Positions 34,187 to 43,110 of a stretch of DNA of 64,000 nucleotides are shown here, one piece after another. The translations under genes and the position numbers were made by a program. Every line of letters starts with the position of its first letter. Positions within the stretch are counted from its first letter, which is position 1. The DNA is from Candidatus Bathyarchaeota archaeon (lineage in GTDB: Archaea; Thermoproteota; Bathyarchaeia; TCS64). The notes below the pieces were generated by a model. It had not been told where the DNA came from. It searched no databases and worked only from the letters and a program-made list of their open reading frames with translations. Where the stretch lies: contig WJJC01000066.1 in the NCBI GenBank assembly GCA_014729945.1, positions 1-64,000 of the forward strand. Direction: 5' to 3'.

Positions 34187-36325
34187 TTATTTTCTTTGAC
34201 CGTTTCTCATCTTTTTTAGATTCTCCTCTGAGATATAGTAGCCGCCATTATGCTCTAGGAACAGGTCTTGAGGATTTTTAGTAACCATCTGATTGAATCT
34301 CTGTGGCAATCCTAGTTCCTCTGGGGTTTTCGCTGTCTCAGGGGAGACTGCGCCAGCGGACAAGAATATGTCAACCATCTTCATTATTCGCCCCGCGTTG
34401 GGTTCACCCATTCCTCCTCTCATAGGAGGTCCGGTTCCTCGTTGTGGCTGTATGTGCTCTGGTCGTTCAACGGGTTTTATGTATTCGAAGTCTTCATCGT
34501 CAATTGTGCCTTTGAACTGGCTCATGTAGAGGTTGTAATAGTAGCCTTTCTTTTCGAGTAGCTCTTCGTGGGAGCCTCTTTCTACTATCTCTCCTTTGTT
34601 TATTACAAGTACTTTATCTGCGTTTCTGATGGTGCTCAGTCGGTGTGCGATCACGAAGCTAGTACGGTTCTCCATTAAGGTAAGCAATGCTTCCTGGATC
34701 TGGATCTCTGTCCTAGTGTCAACGCTACTGGTAGCCTCGTCAAGGATTAGAATACTTGGGTCAGCCAGTATAGCTCTAGCTATACTGAGAAGCTGTCGCT
34801 GTCCTTGGCTAAGGTTACCTGCGCGTTCACTGAGCTCTGTCTCATAGCCGTTAGGTAATCTTCTTATGAAGGCGTCGGCGTTTGCGAGTCGTGCAGCTTC
34901 TTTAACTTCTTCATCCGTGGCTTCTAGTCTGCCATACCGGATATTGTCCATGACGGTTCCGCTGAAGAGGAATACATCCTGGAGGACTACGCCCAGTTGC
35001 CTCCGCAGGTCATCTTTTCTATAGTTTATAATATTCATCTCGTCAATGGTGATGGAGCCTGACTGGATATCGTAGAACCGTGAGAGAATGTTAATCATAG
35101 TAGTTTTACCTGCACCAGTTGGCCCTACTATGGCTATCATCTGACCGGGCTCCGCTTCAAAGCTCATATCCTTGATGACTTTCTCATCCTCTACGTAGCT
35201 GAACTCTACGTCCTTGAACTCGACTTTTCCCTGGAACTTGTCAACCGGTTTAGCGTCAGGTTGGTCCTCGATCTCTGGGGGTACATCTAGGACCTCGAAG
35301 ACTCTTTCAGCTCCAGCGATGGCTGATTGTAGACTGTTATAGAGGTTGGAGAAGTGTCTAAGGGGATCAGCGAATTTGCGGCTATAGGATATAAAGACGC
35401 TTATGACTCCGATTGTTGCATATCCGTTTAGTGCCATCCAGCCGCCTATACCCGCCACTATTGCAATGTTAGCGTTACTGAAAATGCCCACCATTGGTGG
35501 AACAAGCATGGCGTAGGTCTCGGCGAGGGCTCCAGCCTCTTTTACATCAGTGTTGTTCTTTCTGAATTTTTCTTTTGCAGAATCCTGTTGCCAGAAGGAA
35601 ATTATTGCTTTTTGACCGGTAATTGTTTCTTGCATTACCCCGTTTAGCCTACCCATACTCTGCTGCAAGTCCCTGAAACGTGATCTAGCTCTTTTCCCTA
35701 TCTGGGCAGTGAAGATTATCATGAAGGGGAATACTATGAGGCTTGCTAAAGCGAGCCACGTGTTTAACATGAACATAGCTACGATTATACCAACAATTAT
35801 CAGGACACTTCTAGTCAAATCAGTGAGGTTTCGACTCAGTACTGATCCTATGGCATCTATGTCATTGGTTAGACGACTCATGAGGTCTCCTGATGAGGTC
35901 TTGTCAAAGAAGCTGAGACTCAGGGTTTGGATATGCTCAAAGAGGTCTTTCCTCATTTTCTTGAGGCTTTTCTGGCTTACATCAGCCATTATCCATCCTA
36001 CGGTTATGTCTATGACAGAGGAGAGTATGTATACGCCGGCTATTATGGCGCATATATTTAGTAACCCATCCCATGTTCTCGGTATTATGTATTGATCTAT
36101 GGCGACTCCGATTAGATAAGGGCCTGCGAGGTTTAGTAGAGTGCTTAATGCTGTGAAGATTACCGCTATTATTATGGAGTTTTTATACACGCCAAGATAT
36201 CCTGATAGACGCCTTAACGCTCCTCTAGGGTCTTTAGCTTTCTCAACGGCCCCTCTTCGACCTGGACCTCTATTCATTAATCGGGGTTGATCTCGTGGGT
36301 TTCCGTTTTGTTCTTTTTGGCTCAT
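34187..36325 (-). CDS. ABC exporter half-transporter, consensus-site subunit
   Basis: A 712-residue type IV ABC exporter half: an N-terminal 50-residue arm, six membrane helices (about 45-320), then an ATPase with Walker A GPTGAGKTT, signature LSQGQRQL and Walker B ILILDEATSSVD with the catalytic Glu. The long C-terminal tail beyond the ATPase (about 610-712) includes a stretch rich in Pro/Gly/Arg. It pairs with the upstream-encoded subunit (4-bp overlap), as in TM287/288-type exporters, which expel drugs or lipids. Confidence 0.88.
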   Translation of the reverse strand: MSQKEQNGNPRDQPRLMNRGPGRRGAVEKAKDPRGALRRLSGYLGVYKNSIIIAVIFTALSTLLNLAGPYLIGVAIDQYIIPRTWDGLLNICAIIAGVYILSSVIDITVGWIMADVSQKSLKKMRKDLFEHIQTLSLSFFDKTSSGDLMSRLTNDIDAIGSVLSRNLTDLTRSVLIIVGIIVAMFMLNTWLALASLIVFPFMIIFTAQIGKRARSRFRDLQQSMGRLNGVMQETITGQKAIISFWQQDSAKEKFRKNNTDVKEAGALAETYAMLVPPMVGIFSNANIAIVAGIGGWMALNGYATIGVISVFISYSRKFADPLRHFSNLYNSLQSAIAGAERVFEVLDVPPEIEDQPDAKPVDKFQGKVEFKDVEFSYVEDEKVIKDMSFEAEPGQMIAIVGPTGAGKTTMINILSRFYDIQSGSITIDEMNIINYRKDDLRRQLGVVLQDVFLFSGTVMDNIRYGRLEATDEEVKEAARLANADAFIRRLPNGYETELSERAGNLSQGQRQLLSIARAILADPSILILDEATSSVDTRTEIQIQEALLTLMENRTSFVIAHRLSTIRNADKVLVINKGEIVERGSHEELLEKKGYYYNLYMSQFKGTIDDEDFEYIKPVERPEHIQPQRGTGPPMRGGMGEPNAGRIMKMVDIFLSAGAVSPETAKTPEELGLPQRFNQMVTKNPQDLFLEHNGGYYISEENLKKMRNGQRK

Positions 36326-38061
36326 TGAAAGACACCTCCTCCAAGTTGGCTATCATATATCTCACAGTATATTTCGCTGGATTCCATGAGTTGTTCGTGA
36401 TTTCCAGTGTCTGCTATTCGTCCTTTATCCAGTACCAGTATCTTGTCTGCGGTTAGTACTGTGCTTATTCTCTGAGCTATCACTATGTTTGTGCTATCTT
36501 TCATTGTATTTTCCAATGCTTCCTCAATCTTGATCTCAGTTTCTACATCCACTGCACTTGTACTATCATCGAGGATCAATATCTTGGGATGTACCAGTAT
36601 AGCCCTGGCTATGGCGATTCTCTGTTTCTGGCCGCCGCTGAGGTTGACTCCTCGTTGACCGAGAATAGTATCGTAACCGTTTTGGAAGCCTGTGATAAAG
36701 TCGTGAGCTTGGGCTGCCTTAGCGGCGTTTATTACTTCTTCATCGGATGCATCTGGTTTTCCGTATCGGATGTTGTCGCGTATAGTGCCACTGAATAGCA
36801 TGGTTTCCTGAAGGCTGATTCCTACCACTTTTCTCAAAGAATCTAGGGTCACGTCTCTAACATCCTGTCCGTCTATGGTGACTCTGCCCTGGTCTACATC
36901 GTAGAAACGAGGTATCAGGTGAACCAGTGTGCTCTTACCTGAGCCTGTGGCTCCTAGGATTGCTACTGTTTCACCGGGTTCCGCTGTGAAGTTAATATTC
37001 GATAAGACCGGTAGGTCACCGTCTTCACCGTAGCTGAATGAGACATTGTTGAACTCTACACTTCCTTCTACATTCATCAGAGAGATTGCTTCTGGTTTTT
37101 CTTTTATCTTGGGTTCTTCATCTAGTACGTTGAATATTCTCTTGGCTGAGGCCTCCGCTGCGGATATCTGTCCAGCCATAGCGCCGAACATTATTACGCT
37201 GAACATGGCGCTGGAGAGGTAGTTAATGAATGCCATTATCTCTCCGACGCTGCTTGTTCCTCTGAAGACCTGTATTCCGCCATAGTATAGAACGGCTACT
37301 GTGCCTAGGTTAAGTAGTGTGGCGATGAAGGGCATGAAGAAACTTAGTGCTCTATTGATTCTCAGTGATGCCCCGTATAGTTCATCATTTGCTTTCTCGA
37401 ATCGGTTGTTCTCGTGTTCTCTTCTTACGAAGGCTTTTACGACTCTTATCCCTGTGAGGTTTTCTTGCATTACTTGGTTTAGGTAGTCTATTTTTTCCTG
37501 TACTAGTTTGAACAGGGGTTGAGCTATTCTAATGAATATATATACAATGATTAGCGTGAGAGGTAAAAGGACTGCCATAATTATGGATAACTGTGGGTTT
37601 GTGATCCACATTAGTGCAATACTTGCTACGAAGGTTAGGGGCATTCTTGTGAACATACGGAGACTCAGGGTTATTATGAGCCGTACCTGGTTCAGGTCGC
37701 TGGTTAGTCTCGTCAGGAGTTCCCCTGTCGTGAATTTGTCGAGGTTTCCGAAGCTATAGTCCTGTATTTTGGTGTAGATAGCGTCCCGGAAATCGGCTTC
37801 GAAGCCTCTTGAGGCCTTGATTGCTAGGATGGTGTTGCCTGCCATGAATAGGGCGCTTAGTATGCTGGCTCCTATCATTAGTAGGCTTGTTCTTATTATT
37901 ACGTCTAGGTCTTTATTGGCTACTCCTTCGTCTATGATAACTTGTACTAGGCGTGGGATGGATAGATTTGCGACAACTACTAGACCAAGTAGGATTATTG
38001 CGCCAATTGCTTCTTTTGAGTATGGTTTGAGGTAGTTGAATGATCGTTTCAAGTTGCTCAA
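36322..38061 (-). CDS. ABC exporter half-transporter, degenerate-site subunit
   Basis: A 579-residue half exporter: six membrane helices (to about 320), Walker A GATGSGKST, signature LSGGQKQRIA, and Walker B ILILDDSTSAVD. The catalytic Glu is replaced by Asp in the Walker B, which marks the degenerate nucleotide site of heterodimeric exporters such as TM287. The partner gene downstream (4-bp overlap) supplies the consensus site. The PadR-type gene upstream (4-bp overlap) probably regulates the operon. Confidence 0.88.
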   Translation of the reverse strand: MSNLKRSFNYLKPYSKEAIGAIILLGLVVVANLSIPRLVQVIIDEGVANKDLDVIIRTSLLMIGASILSALFMAGNTILAIKASRGFEADFRDAIYTKIQDYSFGNLDKFTTGELLTRLTSDLNQVRLIITLSLRMFTRMPLTFVASIALMWITNPQLSIIMAVLLPLTLIIVYIFIRIAQPLFKLVQEKIDYLNQVMQENLTGIRVVKAFVRREHENNRFEKANDELYGASLRINRALSFFMPFIATLLNLGTVAVLYYGGIQVFRGTSSVGEIMAFINYLSSAMFSVIMFGAMAGQISAAEASAKRIFNVLDEEPKIKEKPEAISLMNVEGSVEFNNVSFSYGEDGDLPVLSNINFTAEPGETVAILGATGSGKSTLVHLIPRFYDVDQGRVTIDGQDVRDVTLDSLRKVVGISLQETMLFSGTIRDNIRYGKPDASDEEVINAAKAAQAHDFITGFQNGYDTILGQRGVNLSGGQKQRIAIARAILVHPKILILDDSTSAVDVETEIKIEEALENTMKDSTNIVIAQRISTVLTADKILVLDKGRIADTGNHEQLMESSEIYCEIYDSQLGGGVFQ

Positions 38062-38555
38062 TAATTGTTCTCCTCAAGCGCTTCTATTTCGTGTCTGGCA
38101 TTGTCAAGTATTTTGACAAGCCTAGTCGTCTTCTCCTCATTATCCAATGCAAGTTGATAATGTTCTTCGAGTGTTCCTAGTAGAGCAGAGAATTTCTCGT
38201 AAAGGTCTTTTGGTAGGCCTAGGTTTAGTCTCCAATACATTTTTCTGATGGTTTTTTGCCGTTTTCTGAAATGGTGGTCGTGGTTCATCTGTTTGAGTTC
38301 CTGAAGCCCTGCTTCTGTGAGTTTGTACCTTTTGAGAGTTGGGTCCTCATCTGGTGACTGCTCCACGAGACCTAGTTCCTGTAGCTTCGCTAGTAATGGG
38401 TATATGCTGCCGGGGCTAGGCTTATAATCCGTGTATTCAAAGATTTGGTCCATGATTTCGCTCCCGGACATGGGGCTATGTTTTAGCAGTCGAATTGTTA
38501 TGTGACGCAGGAATCCTTTGGGGATACCTATGCGTCGATTTCTTAGACAATGCAT
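38058..38555 (-). CDS. PadR-family transcription regulator
   Basis: A 165-residue protein. RNRRIGIPKGFLRHITIRLL followed by KHSPMSGSEIMDQIFEYTDY and KPSPGSIYPLLAKLQE (about 5-60) is a PadR winged helix, ending in a helical dimer domain. It is first in the operon with the two exporter halves, the usual arrangement for a drug- or bile-type repressor. Its target is likely the tandem repeat just upstream. Confidence 0.88.
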   Translation of the reverse strand: MHCLRNRRIGIPKGFLRHITIRLLKHSPMSGSEIMDQIFEYTDYKPSPGSIYPLLAKLQELGLVEQSPDEDPTLKRYKLTEAGLQELKQMNHDHHFRKRQKTIRKMYWRLNLGLPKDLYEKFSALLGTLEEHYQLALDNEEKTTRLVKILDNARHEIEALEENNY

Positions 38556-38581
38556 CCTTGTTTCATCTCATTCATTAAGCG

Positions 38582-38608
38582 TATCACTACCGATATCACT
38601 ACCGATAT
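38582..38608. promoter_or_regulatory. Tandem 12-bp repeat, probable PadR operator
   Basis: TATCACTACCGA occurs twice head-to-tail at 38582-38605 and the start of a third copy follows. It lies 27-53 bp before the padR start. On the minus strand a TTTATAAAC TATA box (about 38614-38624) sits just behind it, so the repeat covers the expected transcription start. That is a fit for autorepression. Confidence 0.6.
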
Positions 38609-38613
38609 GGTCT

Positions 38614-38623
38614 TTGTTTATAA
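38614..38623 (-). promoter_or_regulatory. TATA box of the PadR-ABC operon
   Basis: GTTTATAAAC read on the minus strand. The expected start site about 25 bp downstream falls inside the tandem repeat. Confidence 0.45.
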
Positions 38624-38739
38624 ACCCTCCCATACACTCATCGAAGAAGTCGGAGATTAATTACAATTAAGATAATAAACAAATAAGCATCAAATTAGAT
38701 CTAGATATGTAAGTTTCTTATCTCTAGGATTTGTAGTTA

Positions 38740-40407
38740 ATGGTGATTAGATTGGTTGATGAAAAAGTTATAGCTGAGATTGACAGATTCGTTGAGGCGG
38801 AATTGGATGGTAGAGGGCATCCTGGTTCAAGTCTATCTCTGATTAAAGATGGTGAGGTTGTTTACGCTTCTGGCTATGGTTACATGGATGTAGATGAGGA
38901 GAAGCTCGCCACTGCGGAGACGGTTTATCGTTGTGCCTCGGTGACTAAGCCGGTGGTTACTACGGGTTTTCTTCAGCTGTGGGAGAAGGGGTTATTCAGG
39001 TTGGATGACGCTGTTAGTGACCATCTTGACGTGGAGATAAAGGATATTAACGGGGGAGAACCCTCCATCAGGGATCTATTGACTCACCGGAGTGGTATGC
39101 CTACCCGTGTGCCTCCGATTTTTCTCTTGGAGGAGGAACCGTTGACTATGAAAGGACATCTTGAGGAGGCTGCTAGGTGCGTGCGCCCAAGGGGAGAAAA
39201 GTGGGCTTACTGTAACACGGGTTTCATGATGGTAGGTTACCTGATTGAGCACTTCAAAGGGCAACCCTATGATGATTATCTAACGGAGAAGGTCTTAGAG
39301 CCACTAGGGATGGAGTCTAGTTCTTTCACATTAACGGAGAAAGTAAGAACACGTCTCGCTCAAGGTTATAAACGGGCTGGTGGTGTGGACAACCCGTTGA
39401 TCCCAGTAGAGCCTTATTATATTGGAACCAAGCCGGAGGACCCCGCTGGTAGCATGTACTCCACTGTGCTTGACCTCGGTAAATTTGTAGCTATGAACTT
39501 ATCCGGGGGAGCCTATAAGAGTAAAAGGATTCTAGAAGAAGAGACCCTTAAAGAGATGCAGCGACTGCAGTCTCCATCAGGGGAATCCAGTAGCGGCATG
39601 GGGTTAACTTGGTTTTACATGGTTCATGATGGGCACGTTATGCTGAATCATACCGGTGGTTTGCCTGATTTCACCAATAATGTCTGTTTCTACCCCGAGG
39701 AGAGTGTGGGCGTCTGCTGGTTGAGTAACCTCAGAGATGGCTCAGGTTGGAGACCTCCTTCACCTACGGTGCTCCGGTTGATGCTCGGAGAGAAACCCCG
39801 GGTCGACGCGGGGAGCTTCCAATCGGTGCCATGGAACTGGGATAAGATTACTGGAGAGTACGGTGACGAGCTAAGTAAGTCTGTGATCAGGGTGGTGAAT
39901 GGTTTCCTGACCATGGATGGTAAATTATTACTGGAGCGGAAGAGTGACTCTGTTTACCATGTGCATGGTCCGTCTCATGACGGGGAGGAGTTAACCTTTG
40001 AGTATGACTCAGATGGCTATGTGAAGCAGTTCTGTCTCGGGGTTATGGAGATGCCCAGGTATGAACCGTTTGAGGTGGATGTGGATACGGGTCTTGAGTT
40101 AACAGGTAACTGGGGTGGTGAGTACTATGACTCATATGGATTCCATGACGTTGTACTGCAGATTATCTCTGACAGCAAAGGAACCATACAGATTGATGAC
40201 GAGGAAATAAAGGTAGAAGATCTTAAGGCAGAGAATGGTTTGGTGGAGGGGAAATTTGTCTATCATATACCAGAGATCTACGCCAGATGGGGAACTGTTG
40301 ATCAAGTAGAGATGAATATTGAACTCAGAGCAACCGAGGAACATCTGAAGGGTGTGCTACGGAAAACAATGGGTGGGGCGATGAGCGTAGAACTTGATAA
40401 GATATAG
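38740..40407 (+). CDS. Serine beta-lactamase-like hydrolase
   Basis: A 555-residue protein. The N-terminal domain (about 10-350) is a class C beta-lactamase/transpeptidase fold: SVTK at residues 67-70 (the nucleophile Ser67 and Lys70), YCN (about 157) and HTGG (about 305). The C-terminal part (about 360-555) is a beta-barrel extension often found in archaeal and bacterial esterases of this group. No signal peptide is seen, so it acts in the cytosol; likely substrates are D-amino peptides or esters rather than antibiotics. Confidence 0.85.
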   Translation: MVIRLVDEKVIAEIDRFVEAELDGRGHPGSSLSLIKDGEVVYASGYGYMDVDEEKLATAETVYRCASVTKPVVTTGFLQLWEKGLFRLDDAVSDHLDVEIKDINGGEPSIRDLLTHRSGMPTRVPPIFLLEEEPLTMKGHLEEAARCVRPRGEKWAYCNTGFMMVGYLIEHFKGQPYDDYLTEKVLEPLGMESSSFTLTEKVRTRLAQGYKRAGGVDNPLIPVEPYYIGTKPEDPAGSMYSTVLDLGKFVAMNLSGGAYKSKRILEEETLKEMQRLQSPSGESSSGMGLTWFYMVHDGHVMLNHTGGLPDFTNNVCFYPEESVGVCWLSNLRDGSGWRPPSPTVLRLMLGEKPRVDAGSFQSVPWNWDKITGEYGDELSKSVIRVVNGFLTMDGKLLLERKSDSVYHVHGPSHDGEELTFEYDSDGYVKQFCLGVMEMPRYEPFEVDVDTGLELTGNWGGEYYDSYGFHDVVLQIISDSKGTIQIDDEEIKVEDLKAENGLVEGKFVYHIPEIYARWGTVDQVEMNIELRATEEHLKGVLRKTMGGAMSVELDKI

Positions 40408-40412
40408 GCCCT

Positions 40413-40583
40413 CTAAACCATCCTGAGCTTGGATAAGGTCCTAACACCGTATCCTATTGCAGAGAATAATACTAGGTTAACAGCTTTCTCCAACCAATTA
40501 TATTCATCCTCTATAATAAGCCAGGTGAATAAAGAGAAGAAAAGAGTATATCCAACAAGTCTCACAGTCTTGTACTTTTTCAT
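40413..40583 (-). CDS. Very small membrane protein, translationally coupled
   Basis: A 56-residue protein (MKKYKTVRLVGYTLFFSLFT at the start) with two hydrophobic stretches. Its ATG overlaps the stop codon of the VIT-like gene upstream (TAATG), a strong sign that it is translated. It ends 5 bp from the serine hydrolase stop. No family is recognised. It could modulate or assemble with the VIT-like protein. Confidence 0.6.
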   Translation of the reverse strand: MKKYKTVRLVGYTLFFSLFTWLIIEDEYNWLEKAVNLVLFSAIGYGVRTLSKLRMV

Positions 40584-41140
40584 TATATTACTGACTCCAA
40601 TAGATATCCTACGAGGAAAGCTATTGTTCCGAAAAAGGCCATCCTAAACCCCTTCAGTATGGCGTTACCATTAGTGTCTTTACCCATATAGGCGCCTACA
40701 GCAGTCAATGTTCCAAGGGACAATACTATGCTTAATCCACCTGCAGTTCTGGTTCCAAGGAATCCTGTAGTCGACAAGATAAACGGTGTTACCGCTATAA
40801 TCATGGCAAAGAGGGGGGTCCCAAAGTTTATGAAGGCAGAGAGGAGGGCGTTAAGTTTTAATGACTGGGTTTGAACCGCGCCATCAAGATTCACTAGCAT
40901 CGCGTTTTCGAGTTCTTCCACTTCTTTTTCACCTTCTATTATCTCAGCCTCGTATACGCTAACACCAGAAGAGATACCTAGCGCTATGCTACTGCTGATC
41001 AATGTGAGGATAATCATTCTTACATCAGGGCTTGGAACAAATGACGAACCTGACACTACTCCTAGTAGGGTAAAGGTTGCGTCGAAGAGCGTGTTTATGA
41101 AGAATTTTCGTATGCTAGATCCTATTTGAATATCTTGTAG
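40583..41140 (-). CDS. VIT-family (CCC1-like) membrane protein, start codon unclear
   Basis: The reading frame from 41140 to 40583 encodes about 185 residues. RKFFINTLFDATFTLLGVVSG and, after it, SIALGISSGVSVYEAE and GAYMGKDTNGN are typical of the TIGR00267/VIT1 group of iron or manganese transporters or related vacuolar proteins. The first standard start codon in frame is the GTG at 41056, inside a conserved segment. Upstream of it the conserved reading frame continues with no ATG, GTG or TTG before the stop at 41141. A non-standard start, an assembly error, or 5' loss is needed. The gene is otherwise intact, with about five membrane segments. Confidence 0.72.
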   Translation of the reverse strand, partial: LQDIQIGSSIRKFFINTLFDATFTLLGVVSGSSFVPSPDVRMIILTLISSSIALGISSGVSVYEAEIIEGEKEVEELENAMLVNLDGAVQTQSLKLNALLSAFINFGTPLFAMIIAVTPFILSTTGFLGTRTAGGLSIVLSLGTLTAVGAYMGKDTNGNAILKGFRMAFFGTIAFLVGYLLESVI

Positions 41141-41464
41141 TCAATCCAATCTAATTTATCACAGGAGATGCAATATAGACATGACCTATAAACCTTACCC
41201 GTAGAAAAGTGTGGGAGAAAACTATATACTTCAAAAACAATACCCTATAAGGTTACATTATGTTAAAAAACACTAACGATTATTAAATATTGAAATAAAA
41301 AGATGTGGAAAAGTAAAGTTTGATTGTTATATTTTGATAATATCGGGAAAAATACCAGCGAACAGGTATCTTGTTTAAATAACAGGTCTCCTTTATCCTT
41401 AATACTTTTAAAGCGTTTTTACCTCTTCTCGGCACATAATATTCATAAAAAAATACATAAATCG

Positions 41465-41478
41465 CGCAGAATTCTGCG
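41465..41478. promoter_or_regulatory. Perfect 14-bp palindrome, possible operator
   Basis: CGCAGAATTCTGCG is self-complementary and lies in the 514-bp interval 41141-41654. A minus-strand frame across 41283-41537 is open, but its composition is that of non-coding DNA. The palindrome could be a regulator site for the TSUP operon 177 bp away. Confidence 0.35.
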
Positions 41479-41549
41479 GAATAGGCAATATTAAAGCCAA
41501 AGAGGTTGGAAATGTCGTGTATTTGGTCATTAAACAATAACTTTTGGTA

Positions 41550-41566
41550 GGGTTTTGGTAAAACCC
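41550..41566 (+). other. Short perfect hairpin
   Basis: GGGTTTT and AAAACCC are separated by a 3-base loop. It lies about 90 bp before the TSUP gene start and could act as a structural element or a terminator on the minus strand. No U-tract follows it on the plus strand. Confidence 0.35.
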
Positions 41567-41623
41567 GTTTTAGGGCTTTTAACGGTTAAAGAAGCCGTAA
41601 AACAGGAGCTTTAAGGAAAGGTT

Positions 41624-41631
41624 CATAAATA
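41624..41631 (+). promoter_or_regulatory. TATA box of the TSUP operon
   Basis: CATAAATA lies 24-31 bp before the ATG at 41655. This suggests a very short leader. GAGGGA (41645-41650) could serve as the ribosome site. Confidence 0.45.
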
Positions 41632-41654
41632 CCCGTATACATTCGAGGGACCAA

Positions 41655-42500
41655 ATGGACGCCAACATAATTATCGCTGCGCTCGCCATTTCCACCGTTT
41701 CAGGGTTTCTAGGAGCCTTATTGGGGTTAGGAGGAGGCATAATATTGGTTCCTCTACTGATTTTTCTCCTCGATATACCCATCCATATAGCAGCTGGAGC
41801 AAGCATAATTGCAGTAGTAGCTACCAGCAGCTCAGCAGCAAGCGTCTACGTAAAGGACGAAGTCGCTAATATGCGCCTCGGAATGTTCCTTGAACTCGCC
41901 ACAACCATAGGAGCCGTAACAGGCGCACTATTAATGGCCGGAGCAAGTGAGAACCTATTAACAATAATTTTCGGCCTAAGCCTACTCTATTCTTCTCTGG
42001 TAATGTGGCAACAGATGAGGAATAATAAACGAAGCTGGATCCCAAGTGAGAACGACTGGATAGCAGAAAAAATCGATCTAGACACCAGTTACTATGATGT
42101 CACACGGGAAGAGAATATAAATTATGGGGTAACCCGGTCACCAATACTATTTGCGGTGAGTTATATAGCAGGAGTAGTCTCTGGGTTACTGGGTATCGGG
42201 GGAGGGGGGATAAAAGTACCTGCCATGAATGTAATAGGCGGGATCCCCATGAAAGCAGCTGTTGCCACTAGTAACTTCATGATCGGGGTTACTGCGGCAG
42301 CAAGCGCCTTAGTATATATCCGTAATGGGTTCTGTGATAGCTTTATCACCGCCCCGGTGGTTATCGGAACCTTAACGGGAAGCTTCATTGGAGCTAAATT
42401 TGCGTTACACGTGCGTGGGACACTGATTAAGAAGGTGTTTATCGGAGTTCTACTGCTTCTTGGCGTTAGAATGATGTTATCAGGAGTTGGATTAGCTTGA
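41655..42500 (+). CDS. TSUP-family (TauE/SafE) anion exporter
   Basis: A 281-residue membrane protein of the TauE/SafE family with two repeats, each with a GALLGLGGGIILVPLL- or GLLGIGGGGIKVPAM-like motif and about eight membrane helices. Family members export sulfite, organosulfonates or other small anions. It overlaps the following DUF1634 gene by 4 bp, a common pairing in archaea and bacteria. Substrate unknown. Confidence 0.87.
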   Translation: MDANIIIAALAISTVSGFLGALLGLGGGIILVPLLIFLLDIPIHIAAGASIIAVVATSSSAASVYVKDEVANMRLGMFLELATTIGAVTGALLMAGASENLLTIIFGLSLLYSSLVMWQQMRNNKRSWIPSENDWIAEKIDLDTSYYDVTREENINYGVTRSPILFAVSYIAGVVSGLLGIGGGGIKVPAMNVIGGIPMKAAVATSNFMIGVTAAASALVYIRNGFCDSFITAPVVIGTLTGSFIGAKFALHVRGTLIKKVFIGVLLLLGVRMMLSGVGLA

Positions 42501-42838
42501 ACGTTAAAAAAATGGAGAATTACGTCTCCCATGTACTACGTTTCGGTGTATTACTATGCGGGTCTCTCTCATTACTTGGTTTGAGTTTATTAGCATGGAC
42601 GGGAGATGCTAGTTGTCCTTATGGGGTAATAGATCTCCAGTGGCTGTTACACGGGGATCCTTTTTGGTCGCCTAGTCACATCCTCTTTCTTGGTTTCATA
42701 GTTCTCGTTGGAACACCTCTCCTGAGAGTAGCTTCAAGCACAGTAGCGTATGGATTAGACCATGACTGGATATTCATGGCTATCACAGGAACCGTGTTAA
42801 TAGTCCTAGTAATAGGGATACTACTGGGCGTAGGATAA
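42497..42838 (+). CDS. DUF1634 membrane protein
   Basis: A 113-residue protein with TTG start and three membrane helices (about 12-35, 60-80, 88-112), with the DUF1634 patterns GVLLCGSLSLLGL and SPSHILFLGFIVLVGTPLLR. It is a steady partner of TSUP exporters; its exact role is unknown but it may be an accessory subunit. Confidence 0.82.
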   Translation: MNVKKMENYVSHVLRFGVLLCGSLSLLGLSLLAWTGDASCPYGVIDLQWLLHGDPFWSPSHILFLGFIVLVGTPLLRVASSTVAYGLDHDWIFMAITGTVLIVLVIGILLGVG

Positions 42839-42870
42839 TTCAATCCCACGCTGAACCCTCTAAATCTACT

Positions 42871-42880
42871 CTTTTTTCTC
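42871..42880 (+). terminator. Oligo-T tract, possible archaeal terminator
   Basis: CTTTTTTCTC lies 33 bp past the DUF1634 stop. Archaeal intrinsic termination often uses such T tracts without a hairpin. The rest of 42839-43110 shows no gene. Confidence 0.35.
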
Positions 42881-43110
42881 TAAATAAAATACATGACACA
42901 GGCATTAAACTAAAAATTGGATAACATATCAAGGGCAAATCAGTGAACCTTTAAAATACGCTCTAGGAATAATTGAAAAAACTGACTAAAACAAGAAAAT
43001 CAATACTCTTATTCCGTGAACGCGATTAATCTCTAGTTGTTGATAAAGAGAAAGCATAAAACCTCCGAATCGCATACACGCATATAAGAAATAATGCAAG
43101 TTGGTTCCGG

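Noticed and set aside
40429..40647. 72-codon plus-strand TTG frame
   Set aside because: It overlaps the coupled 56-residue minus-strand gene and the end of the VIT-like gene, which explain the sequence better.
41283..41537. 84-codon minus-strand frame before the TSUP gene
   Set aside because: Aromatic- and Ile-rich composition of AT-rich non-coding DNA; no family pattern and the palindrome lies in it.
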